Source: Flavobacterium sp. ov086 (GTDB lineage: Bacteria > Bacteroidota > Bacteroidia > Flavobacteriales > Flavobacteriaceae). From it: a DNA stretch of 64,000 bases. This document shows positions 51,361 to 59,414 of the stretch, piece after piece. Under the pieces are notes generated by a model, which was given only the letters and a program-made list of their open reading frames with translations, made no database searches and was not told the DNA's origin. The stretch is taken from NCBI RefSeq assembly GCF_900187965.1, contig NZ_FZNL01000017.1, forward strand, positions 92,343 to 156,342, written 5' to 3'. How positions within the stretch are numbered: the first letter of the stretch is position 1; the number at the start of each line of letters is the position of its first letter. Position numbers and translations under genes: made by a program.

Positions 51361-52821
51361 CTAAATCTTCTTTCGCATTCTTGCTACCGGAATATCAAGT
51401 TGTTCACGATATTTTGCAATCGTTCTACGAGCAATCGGGTATCCTTTTTCTTTTAAGATTTCTGCCAATTGATCGTCTGGCAAAGGCTTCTTTTTATCTT
51501 CTTCCTCAATTGTATTCTGAAGAATTTTTTTGATTTCCAAAGTCGAAACATCTTCACCCTGATCGTTTTTCATCGCTTCAGAGAAAAACTCTTTAATAAG
51601 TTTTGTTCCGTATGGAGTTTCAACATATTTACTGTTTGCAACACGTGAAATTGTCGAAATATCCAAACCAACCATATCTGCAATATCTTTTAAGATCATT
51701 GGTTTTAGTTTGGTTTCGTCACCATCAAGGAAATATTCTTCCTGATAATGCATAATCGCATTCATAGTTACAAAAAGGGTTTCCTGACGTTGTCTAATTG
51801 CATCGATAAACCATTTAGCCGAATCCAGTTTTTGTTTAATAAACTGAACTGCATCTTTTTGTGCCGATGATTTATCACGAGAATCTTTGTACGTCTGCAT
51901 CATTTCCTGATAATCCTTAGAAACGTGCAACGACGGAGCATTTCTTCCGTTTAAGGTCAATTCCAGTTCGCCGTCAACAATTCTGATCGCAAAATCCGGA
52001 ACTACATTTTCCGTTACTTTATTGTTTCCTGTGTAAGATCCTCCCGGTTTTGGGTTTAATCTTTCGATTTCATGAATCGCTTTTTTAAGTTGTTCATTCG
52101 AAACACCATATTTTTGAAGCAGTTTATCGTAGTGTTTTTTGGTAAAAGCATCAAACTGATTTTCGATAATATCAATTGCTAAATCAACATATTCTGTTGG
52201 TGTTTTGTGCTTTAATTGCAACAATAAACATTCCTGCAAGTCACGCGCTCCAACTCCTGACGGTTCAAGTTCATGAATTACCTGAAGCATTTTTTCGACC
52301 ATTTTCTCATCGGTATAAATACCCTGAGTAAATGCCATATCATCTACAATATCCGGAACGCTTCTGCGGATATACCCCATATCATCAATACTTCCAACAA
52401 GGAATTCGGCGATTTCGCGTTCTTCATCATTCAAAATAAAAGTATTCAGCTGATTGATTAAATCCTGATGAAAACTAATCGGTGAAGCAAAAGGCGTTTC
52501 ACGTTCCTCGTCTTCACTATAATTGTTCACCTGAGTTTTGTAATCCGGGGTATCGTCGTCGCTTAAATATTCGTCTATATTAATGTCGTCTGCTTCGATT
52601 CTGTCCGATTCAGCATCGTCATAATCGTCGTAGTCTTCATTTGCGAATTCATCAGCTTCGTATTCCTCTTCTTTTCCAGCTTCCAGAGCTGGATTTTCGT
52701 TCATTTCTTCCAATAAACGTTGCTCAAAAGCTTGCGTAGGCAATTGAATTAACTTCATCAGCTGAATTTGCTGTGGAGATAATTTTTGGGATAATTTTAA
52801 ATTTAAAAATTGCTTTAGCAT
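51361..52821 (-). CDS. rpoN: RNA polymerase sigma-54 factor
   Basis: A 486-aa sigma-54. The N-terminal activator-interaction region is KLSPQQIQLMKLIQLPTQAFEQRLLEEMNENPALE, followed by an acidic linker. The core-binding region includes LEPSGVGARDLQECLLLQL. The DNA-binding part has DISTISRVANSKYVETPYG and the RpoN box ARRTIAKYREQLDIP near the C-terminus. It directs transcription that needs enhancer-binding activators; none is encoded in this window. The gene is monocistronic. Confidence 0.97.
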   Translation of the reverse strand: MLKQFLNLKLSQKLSPQQIQLMKLIQLPTQAFEQRLLEEMNENPALEAGKEEEYEADEFANEDYDDYDDAESDRIEADDINIDEYLSDDDTPDYKTQVNNYSEDEERETPFASPISFHQDLINQLNTFILNDEEREIAEFLVGSIDDMGYIRRSVPDIVDDMAFTQGIYTDEKMVEKMLQVIHELEPSGVGARDLQECLLLQLKHKTPTEYVDLAIDIIENQFDAFTKKHYDKLLQKYGVSNEQLKKAIHEIERLNPKPGGSYTGNNKVTENVVPDFAIRIVDGELELTLNGRNAPSLHVSKDYQEMMQTYKDSRDKSSAQKDAVQFIKQKLDSAKWFIDAIRQRQETLFVTMNAIMHYQEEYFLDGDETKLKPMILKDIADMVGLDISTISRVANSKYVETPYGTKLIKEFFSEAMKNDQGEDVSTLEIKKILQNTIEEEDKKKPLPDDQLAEILKEKGYPIARRTIAKYREQLDIPVARMRKKI

Positions 52822-52843
52822 TTATTTTTGTTAAAAGTTTCAA

Positions 52844-52891
52844 GTTTCAAGTTTCAGGTTGCTGAACGTCCAACAACCTGAAACTTGAAAC
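52844..52891. terminator. 18-bp perfect hairpin upstream of rpoN
   Basis: GTTTCAAGTTTCAGGTTG (52844-52861) pairs with CAACCTGAAACTTGAAAC (52874-52891), loop of 12 bases. It lies between asnS and rpoN (same strand) and likely ends the asnS transcript. Confidence 0.75.
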
Positions 52892-52918
52892 CTGAAACAA
52901 ATTTTATAACTTTTTTTA

Positions 52919-54364
52919 TTAAAATTCTGCGTTACCCGGAGTTCTCGGGAAAGGAATTACATCTCTAATGTTTGTCATTCCAGTTACAAACAATACCAAA
53001 CGTTCAAATCCTAATCCGAAACCTGCGTGAGTCGCTGATCCAAATCTTCTGGTATCTAAATACCATGATAATTCTTCTTCGTCGATTTCTAAAGCTTTCA
53101 TTTTTTCGATCAAAACATCGTAACGCTCTTCTCTTTCAGAACCTCCAACGATTTCTCCAATTCCAGGGAAAAGGATATCCATTGCACGAACTGTTTCTCT
53201 TCCAGGTTCTGTATTATCATTCAAACGCATGTAAAAAGCTTTGATATTTGCTGGATAATCATATAAAATTACCGGACATTTAAAGTGCTTCTCAACCAGA
53301 AAACGCTCGTGTTCTGACTGTAAATCAGCTCCCCATTCGTTGATGATATAGTTGAATTTTTTCTTTTTATTTGGAGTTGAATCTCTCAAAATATCAATTG
53401 CTTCAGTATAAGAAACACGTTTGAAGTTGTTCTCCAAAACGAAGTTCAATTTCTCCAACAAAGGCATTTCGCTTCTGTCTGCTTGTGGTTTTGATTTTTC
53501 TTCTTCAATAAGTCTTCCTTCCAAGAATGCCAAATCATCTTTACAATTGTCTAAAGCATATTTTATAACGTATTGAATAAAATCTTCAGCCAAATCCATG
53601 TTGTCATCAAGGTCGTTGAAAGCAACTTCCGGCTCAATCATCCAAAATTCTGCAAGGTGACGAGAAGTATTTGAATTCTCAGCTCTAAAAGTTGGTCCAA
53701 AAGTATAAATCTGACCCAAAGCCATTGCAAAAGTTTCTCCTTCTAACTGTCCCGAAACCGTTAAGTTCGTTTCTTTTCCAAAGAAATCTTCTTTATAGTT
53801 TACTTTTCCGTCTTCAGTTCTTGGTGTATTGTCGAAAGGTAAAGCCGTAACTTTAAACATTTCTCCAGCACCTTCCGCATCAGATCCGGTAATGATTGGC
53901 GTATTTACATACACAAACCCTTTTTGTTGAAAATAGTTATGAACCGCAAATGACAATACCGAACGCACACGCATAATTGCTCCAAAAGCATTTGTACGAA
54001 CACGTAAATGTGCATTTTCTCTCAAGAATTCCAAAGAGTGTTTTTTAGGCTGCATTGGGAATTTCTCCGCATCAGAATCTCCTAAGATTTCAAGTTTATT
54101 AACCTGAATTTCGTATTTCTGACCTGCACCTTTACTTTCAACCAAAGTTCCTATTACAGAAACTGCAGCTCCAGTTGTAATTCTTTTTAAAGTTTCTTCC
54201 GGTGTATTTTCAAAATCAACAACACATTGTATATTATTAATGGTAGAACCGTCATTAAGTGCGATGAACTGATTATTTCTAAATGTTCTCACCCATCCTT
54301 TTGCATTAACCTCCTGAAGCGTCGTCGTACTGTTTAATAAGTCTTTAACTTTTGTGTGTTTCAT
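52919..54364 (-). CDS. asnS: Asparaginyl-tRNA synthetase
   Basis: A 481-aa class II synthetase. The N-terminal OB-fold (VNAKGWVRTFRNNQFIALNDGS) binds the anticodon. The catalytic core contains motif 2 (PTFRAENSNTSRHLAEFWMIEPE) and motif 3 (GFGLGFERLVLFVTGMTNIRDVIPFPR), with the class signature FLRENAHLRVRTN. It charges tRNA-Asn. Residues in motif 3 and the absence of an AspRS-type GAD domain favour AsnRS over AspRS. It has a TATATTTG promoter box upstream. Confidence 0.97.
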   Translation of the reverse strand: MKHTKVKDLLNSTTTLQEVNAKGWVRTFRNNQFIALNDGSTINNIQCVVDFENTPEETLKRITTGAAVSVIGTLVESKGAGQKYEIQVNKLEILGDSDAEKFPMQPKKHSLEFLRENAHLRVRTNAFGAIMRVRSVLSFAVHNYFQQKGFVYVNTPIITGSDAEGAGEMFKVTALPFDNTPRTEDGKVNYKEDFFGKETNLTVSGQLEGETFAMALGQIYTFGPTFRAENSNTSRHLAEFWMIEPEVAFNDLDDNMDLAEDFIQYVIKYALDNCKDDLAFLEGRLIEEEKSKPQADRSEMPLLEKLNFVLENNFKRVSYTEAIDILRDSTPNKKKKFNYIINEWGADLQSEHERFLVEKHFKCPVILYDYPANIKAFYMRLNDNTEPGRETVRAMDILFPGIGEIVGGSEREERYDVLIEKMKALEIDEEELSWYLDTRRFGSATHAGFGLGFERLVLFVTGMTNIRDVIPFPRTPGNAEF

Positions 54365-54409
54365 TTTATATATAATATTGAAATTAAATTATTTGTTGTG
54401 TAATAACTG

Positions 54410-54417
54410 CAAATATA
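54410..54417 (-). promoter_or_regulatory. asnS -7 promoter box (TATATTTG)
   Basis: An exact TAnnTTTG box on the minus strand, 45 bases upstream of the asnS ATG. Confidence 0.6.
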
Positions 54418-54543
54418 AACGATAATAATTAAAATTAGAAGCTGTTTCCCGCTATCCGCTATATCTTTTTCTTCCTAAAGAAGTAAGAAAAAGGATACCG
54501 CTGCTATCGGGGCTAGGGCTTTAGTTTTCAAAAGTCCTGTTTT

Positions 54544-54641
54544 GTCATTTCGACGAAGGAGAAATCACACTAGAATTTACGCAAACAAAATCGCCAATCT
54601 TTGCCGAGTTACGTGTGTGATTTCTCCTCTGTCGAAATGAC
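54544..54641. repeat. GTCATTTCGAC long inverted repeat
   Basis: GTCATTTCGAC-GAAGGAGAAATCACAC (54544-54570) and its near-perfect reverse complement (54615-54641) bracket 44 bases. Partial copies lie near 20000 and 61786. The 54365-54703 gap holds this element, the asnS promoter and a TTCGTGAATTCGTGGC copy near 54680; no gene is seen. Confidence 0.85.
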
Positions 54642-54703
54642 AAGATTGCGTGCAAACTTTGACAAAGATTACATGTTTAATTCGTGAATTCGTGGCAAAA
54701 AAA

Positions 54704-57061
54704 CTAATCTTCCAAATCCTCTTTCTTAGCCTTCTTCTTCTCAAAAGTCAAAACCAAAGCCGGTAAAACCAATAAATTCGCAAACATCGCAAACGCCAAT
54801 GTACAAGAAATTAATCCTCCAAGCGCAATTGTTCCACTAAAACTAGAAAGCGTAAAAGTAGCAAATCCTAAAATTAAAACTACCGAAGTATAAAAAGTAC
54901 TAATTCCGGTTTCTCTCAAAGCACTAAAAACAGATTTTTTTACTTTCCCGTTACTTTGTATTAAATCATGTTTGTACTTAGCCATAAACTGAATCGCATT
55001 ATCTACCGAGATCCCAAACGCAATACTGAATACTAAAATTGTAGAAGGTTTTAACGGAATCCCAAAATACCCCATCAATCCCGATGTAATACAAAGCGGT
55101 AAAATATTCGTAATTACCGATGCAAAAACCATTTTAAACGATCTGAATAAATACAGCATCAAAATTGCGATTACCAAAATCGCAAAAATCAGCGATTCGA
55201 TTAAGTTGTCAACCAAATAAGATGTTCCTTTCTGGAAAACTAATGCTTTTCCAGTAACGGTAACTTCATAACGATCTTTAGGGAAAATTTCATCAATCTT
55301 ACTGTGTAATTTCTTCTCCACTTTCGCCATTTCATCCGTACCAATATCTCTCATAAAAGTAGTGATTCGGGCGTATTGTCCAGTCGAATCAACATAACTT
55401 TTCATAAGATTGTCTTTGCTGTTTTTTGTTGCATTCTTAGCATACGACAAAATAAAAGTCTGTTCCTGTGAAGTTGGTAATTGGTAATATTCAGGATTTC
55501 CGTTATAGAAAGCCTGTTTCGAATATTTAACCAAATTCACCACAGAAACCGGTTTTGACAATTCCGGAAGACTTGCAATCGTATTTTGCAATTCATCCAT
55601 TTTGCGCATCGTTGACAATTTCATAACACCTTTTTTGTGTTTGGTGTCAATCATTATTTCGAGCGGCATTACACCGTTAAACTCTTTTTCGTAGAATAAA
55701 ATATCTTTAAAGAAAGAAGCGCTTTTTGGCATTTCACCAATCAAGCTTCCTGAAACCTTCATTTGTGCAACTCCAATAACACTAAAAACCAATAGCAATC
55801 CGTAGATCGTATAAATTACTTTTCGCTTGTTTTTTACCACATTTTCAACAAAATCCAACAAAGTCGAAATGTACGTTTTAGTCAAATGGTACAAATGTTT
55901 TTCTCCCGGAACTTCCATAAAACTGTACACAATTGGTACAATTAAAAGCGTCAATAAATAAACCGAAATCACGTTGATCGAAGTTACTAAACCAAACTCA
56001 AAAAGAAGGTCGTTTCCTGTAATCATAAACGTCGCAAAACCTATCGCCGTTGTTAAATTCGTCATTAAAGTCGAAACTCCAATTTTAGAAATAATACGCT
56101 GTAAAGCCTTTGCCTGATTGTTATGCAGTTTAATTTCCTGCTGGTATTTATTGATCAGGAAAATACAATTCGTAATCCCAATAACAATAATTAATGGAGG
56201 AATAATAGCCGTTAAAATCGTGATTTTATAATGAAATAATCCAAGTGTTCCGAATGACCAGATTACACCAACAATTAAAATACAAATCGAAATAAATGTC
56301 GCTCTGAATGAACGGAAAAAGAAAAAGAAAATCAAAGAAACCGTCAGCAAAGCCGCACCAATAAAGAGCCCGATTTCGCCTTTCATATTATCAGCATTAA
56401 TTGTTCTGATGTATGGCATTCCCGAAACTTTCAAATCGATTCCGGTAGTTTTCTCAAATTTATCGATCTTCGGAACCAGATTTTCAAGAATAAAAGTTTT
56501 TCTTTCAGCCGTATTAACAAGCGCTTTATTGATGTAAACTGCTGAACGAATACTTCCGCTTTCTTTATTAAAAAGCAAACCTTCATAAAAAGGCAAATTA
56601 TGAAATAAATCATATTGTACCTTTTTTAAATATTCAGGATCTGTCGCTTTCTTTTGATCTATAAATGGAGCAAGAACAAATTTCTCGTTAACAGTATCTT
56701 TTTCCAGTTTCTTTAAATCGTTCAAAGAGACTACCAAATCAACTTCTTTAGAGTTTTTTAAACCCGTCATTAATTCATTCCAGGCCGCGTAATTTTTTGG
56801 AGTAAAAAACTTAGGATCCTGAAAACCAATTACAACAAGGTTTCCTTCTTCGCCAAATTTAGAAAGGAATTTTTGATAGTCTTTATTTGCGATATGATTT
56901 TTAGGAAGCAAATTCGCTTCAGTATACGTCATAGCAAGATTCTTCCATTGATAACCAAGGAAAATTGTCAAGGCCGAAACCCCCACGAGTATCGCAATTC
57001 TATTTTTAAGTATGATTCTGGCTAATTTTTCCCAAAATCCAACTTGTACAGCGTTTTTCAT
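54704..57061 (-). CDS. MMPL/RND-superfamily transporter
   Basis: A 785-aa membrane protein with an RND-like duplicated layout: one N-terminal helix, a periplasmic domain of about 200 residues, a five-helix bundle, then a repeat of the same plan. Helix 4-type segments with FGISVDNAIQFMAKY and IIPPLIIVIGITNCIF carry conserved polar residues. It probably exports lipids or hydrophobic molecules, as MMPL and hopanoid-transporter relatives do. ATG 57061 is chosen because a TACATTTG promoter box lies 19 bases upstream. Confidence 0.92.
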   Translation of the reverse strand: MKNAVQVGFWEKLARIILKNRIAILVGVSALTIFLGYQWKNLAMTYTEANLLPKNHIANKDYQKFLSKFGEEGNLVVIGFQDPKFFTPKNYAAWNELMTGLKNSKEVDLVVSLNDLKKLEKDTVNEKFVLAPFIDQKKATDPEYLKKVQYDLFHNLPFYEGLLFNKESGSIRSAVYINKALVNTAERKTFILENLVPKIDKFEKTTGIDLKVSGMPYIRTINADNMKGEIGLFIGAALLTVSLIFFFFFRSFRATFISICILIVGVIWSFGTLGLFHYKITILTAIIPPLIIVIGITNCIFLINKYQQEIKLHNNQAKALQRIISKIGVSTLMTNLTTAIGFATFMITGNDLLFEFGLVTSINVISVYLLTLLIVPIVYSFMEVPGEKHLYHLTKTYISTLLDFVENVVKNKRKVIYTIYGLLLVFSVIGVAQMKVSGSLIGEMPKSASFFKDILFYEKEFNGVMPLEIMIDTKHKKGVMKLSTMRKMDELQNTIASLPELSKPVSVVNLVKYSKQAFYNGNPEYYQLPTSQEQTFILSYAKNATKNSKDNLMKSYVDSTGQYARITTFMRDIGTDEMAKVEKKLHSKIDEIFPKDRYEVTVTGKALVFQKGTSYLVDNLIESLIFAILVIAILMLYLFRSFKMVFASVITNILPLCITSGLMGYFGIPLKPSTILVFSIAFGISVDNAIQFMAKYKHDLIQSNGKVKKSVFSALRETGISTFYTSVVLILGFATFTLSSFSGTIALGGLISCTLAFAMFANLLVLPALVLTFEKKKAKKEDLED

Positions 57062-57080
57062 AAATTCTTTAAAATGGATG

Positions 57081-57088
57081 CAAATGTA
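57081..57088 (-). promoter_or_regulatory. -7 promoter box (TACATTTG) of MMPL gene
   Basis: An exact TAnnTTTG box on the minus strand, 19 bases upstream of ATG 57061; it falls inside a longer candidate frame that starts at 57109, which is therefore rejected. Confidence 0.6.
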
Positions 57089-57239
57089 GTGAAAAGTGCT
57101 CGAAATCATAAATATTCGGCTCGTTTTTACTGTTTGTTAACACAATTGATATTCTGATTTTTAGGAAAAATTAGATCTTTTATACAATCCTACGTTAGCT
57201 TTTCTCATATTTGTACTTAAATTTAAAAATGAAACGAAA

Positions 57240-57569
57240 ATGAACTGGATTTTATTAATAATTGCAGGACTTTTTGAAGTTGCATTTGCTTCCTGTTTAG
57301 GCAAAGCCAAAGAAACAACAGGAATACAATCAACTTACTGGATGATTGGTTTTTTCGTTTGTCTTTCGATCAGTATGTTTTTATTATACAAAGCCACGCA
57401 GGTTTTACCAATTGGAACTGCTTATGCCGTTTGGACAGGAATTGGCGCCGTTGGAACTGTTTTGGTTGGAATCTTAATTTTTAAAGAACCGGCAACTTTC
57501 TGGAGAATATTTTTTCTTTCGACTTTAATTGCTTCAATTATTGGGTTGAAGTTTGTTTCTAGTCATTAA
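57240..57569 (+). CDS. Small multidrug resistance (SMR) transporter, Gdx/SugE-like
   Basis: A 109-aa four-helix SMR protein. The essential glutamate is Glu13 (GLFEVAF), and PIGTAYAVWTGIGAVGTVLVG is the SMR hallmark. The GxxK region (SCLGKAKETTG) looks more like the Gdx/SugE branch, which exports guanidinium or quaternary ammonium compounds, than like EmrE. No guanidine riboswitch is apparent upstream. Confidence 0.92.
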   Translation: MNWILLIIAGLFEVAFASCLGKAKETTGIQSTYWMIGFFVCLSISMFLLYKATQVLPIGTAYAVWTGIGAVGTVLVGILIFKEPATFWRIFFLSTLIASIIGLKFVSSH

Positions 57570-57579
57570 GAAATATTGC

Positions 57580-57745
57580 CCGCGGATTTTACGGATTTAC
57601 GCAGATTAATTTATTTTAATTAAATAAAAAAAGCTCTCGCAGATTAAGCAGATATTATAATTCGTGTTTATTCGTGAAATTCGTGGCGAAAAAATAGCAC
57701 GCAGATTGAGCAGATTAATTAAATTTTAAATTTGTGGCAAAAAAC
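57580..57745. repeat. TTCGTG / GCAGATTAA intergenic repeats
   Basis: The gap before the LytS gene contains several ACGCAGATTAA-like units (57600, 57640, 57695) and TTCGTGAAATTCGTGGC near 57673, all members of the dispersed repeat families. No gene is present. Confidence 0.7.
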
Positions 57746-57756
57746 TTTACATAACA

Positions 57757-58518
57757 ATGCAAGAAAACAACACTATCACTTTTATTTTTCTGGCAATTCT
57801 TTTATTGCTAATTGTCATTATCTGTTTTTTAATGTATCAACTATTGCAATTCAAAAAAGCGAAAGATGATGCTGAGAAGAGTTTTTATGCGCTCGAAATG
57901 AAGGTGAATGATTTGCAGTTAGAAACTTTAGAATCAAAACTGAATCCGCATTTGTTTAAGAATATATTGAATTCAATTCAGTCGCACGCCTATCAAACTT
58001 ATTTTGCTTTGGATAAATTGGCGAATGTTTTGGATTATATTTTATACGAAAGCAAAAAGAAATTTGTAACCGCCAAAGAAGAAATTGATTTTGCATTGAA
58101 TCTAATCGAAATCAACAAAATCAAAATCAGTCCGCTTTTTGAATTAAAGATCAAAACCAATATTAATAAGGACGACAAGTTATACGAACAACCTTTATTG
58201 GCACCTTTAATTTCTATTGATTTAATAGAAAATGCCTTTAAACATGCTGATTTACAAAGCGCCGATGCTTTTATTTCGGTTGTTTTTGAGTTTAGAGATA
58301 ATTCTTTTTTTATGACGGTTTCGAATAAGATATCCGATAAAAAAGTATTAAAAAAAGAACGCAGCGGTTTTGGCCACACTACATTAGAACATAGATTGCG
58401 CATTATTTATAAGAATAATTTCAAACTCGATAAATTCGTAGAAAACGACATTTATATCGCACATTTAAAAATAGATTTACTTGAATACAAAACTGAAATG
58501 CTTGCTTCTGGACGATGA
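57757..58518 (+). CDS. LytS-type sensor histidine kinase
   Basis: A 253-aa kinase with one membrane helix (about residues 8-28), a short coiled coil, and the His_kinase motif LESKLNPHLFKNILNSIQS with His65 as phospho-acceptor. The ATPase part is compact (LIENAFKHADLQSA, then GFGHTTLEHRLRIIY). There is no periplasmic sensor domain, so it may sense through the membrane or from a partner. Its 3' end overlaps the LytTR regulator by 38 bases. Confidence 0.92.
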   Translation: MQENNTITFIFLAILLLLIVIICFLMYQLLQFKKAKDDAEKSFYALEMKVNDLQLETLESKLNPHLFKNILNSIQSHAYQTYFALDKLANVLDYILYESKKKFVTAKEEIDFALNLIEINKIKISPLFELKIKTNINKDDKLYEQPLLAPLISIDLIENAFKHADLQSADAFISVVFEFRDNSFFMTVSNKISDKKVLKKERSGFGHTTLEHRLRIIYKNNFKLDKFVENDIYIAHLKIDLLEYKTEMLASGR

Positions 58519-59200
58519 GTTACCGGGATTAATGTACCTGAAAATGCTTTGCGAACAAATTCCTGAAATCGAAATTGTAAAGACATTCAACAATCCTGAA
58601 AAACTCCTTGCCGAAATTCCGAATCTCGATTTTGATTTATTAATATCAGATATCGAAATGCCGGGAATCGACGGTTTGCATCTGGCGGAAATGCTGGACA
58701 ATAAATTAGTTATTTTCTGCACGGCTTATAAAGAATATGCCGCTGATGCTTTTAATATTGATGCGGTAGATTACATTACAAAACCGGTAAAACTGGAACG
58801 TTTGCAAAAAGCAATCTCAAAAGCTTCTGAGCGTTTTAACAAACCTGAAACGTCCAAAAAATTCATTCAGTTAAATACTGACAAAGGAAAAACCTTATTG
58901 TATTTTAATCAGATTCAATACATCAAAACCGCTGTTAGCGATAGTCGGGACAAAACAGTTCTTCTGGTTGACGGAAGTTTTCTAAACCTAAAAAACGTTA
59001 AATTCGACACGCTCTTAAACGAATTACCAGATGCCGATTTCTGCCGAATAAACAAAAAAGAAATTGTCGCTGTAAAAGCTATTAAGTTTTTTAATCATAA
59101 CGAAATTGTATTGCATCATTTAGAAAAAAATGACAAAAACAGCACGTTGATTTTAAGCGAAACATATCGTTCTGACTTTTTGAAAAAGGTAAAAATCTAA
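58481..59200 (+). CDS. LytTR-family response regulator
   Basis: A 239-aa regulator. The receiver has Asp11-Asp12 and phospho-acceptor Asp57 (LLISDIEMPG), followed by FCTAYKEYAADAFNIDAVDYITKPV. The C-terminal LytTR DNA-binding domain starts at about 130 (FIQLNTDKGKTLLYFNQIQYIK) and continues to KKEIVAVKAIKFFNHNEIVL. No ATG is available before the conserved N-terminus, so a TTG start at 58481 inside the kinase gene is proposed. The pair is translationally coupled. Confidence 0.9.
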   Translation: MNTKLKCLLLDDELPGLMYLKMLCEQIPEIEIVKTFNNPEKLLAEIPNLDFDLLISDIEMPGIDGLHLAEMLDNKLVIFCTAYKEYAADAFNIDAVDYITKPVKLERLQKAISKASERFNKPETSKKFIQLNTDKGKTLLYFNQIQYIKTAVSDSRDKTVLLVDGSFLNLKNVKFDTLLNELPDADFCRINKKEIVAVKAIKFFNHNEIVLHHLEKNDKNSTLILSETYRSDFLKKVKI

Positions 59201-59414
59201 ATAAACTAAATAAGTTAACGCATATTAGGCTGAGCGAAGGCGAAGCCCCTTTTACGTAATAAAGCCTTCAACTTCGTTCAGGATGACAGTCGTTTTCATA
59301 ACTTATTACAAAGTTTTTCGGACTTGTTACATACATTGAAAATTAGGTTTAAATTTGCTTTTTCACTTAATTTTCAGTTCTCATATTTGCACCAATAAAT
59401 CTAAAAAACGAGTT

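Noticed and set aside
57110..57239. Guanidine riboswitch upstream of the SMR gene
   Set aside because: The short AT-rich leader lacks conserved riboswitch motifs that I could recognise.
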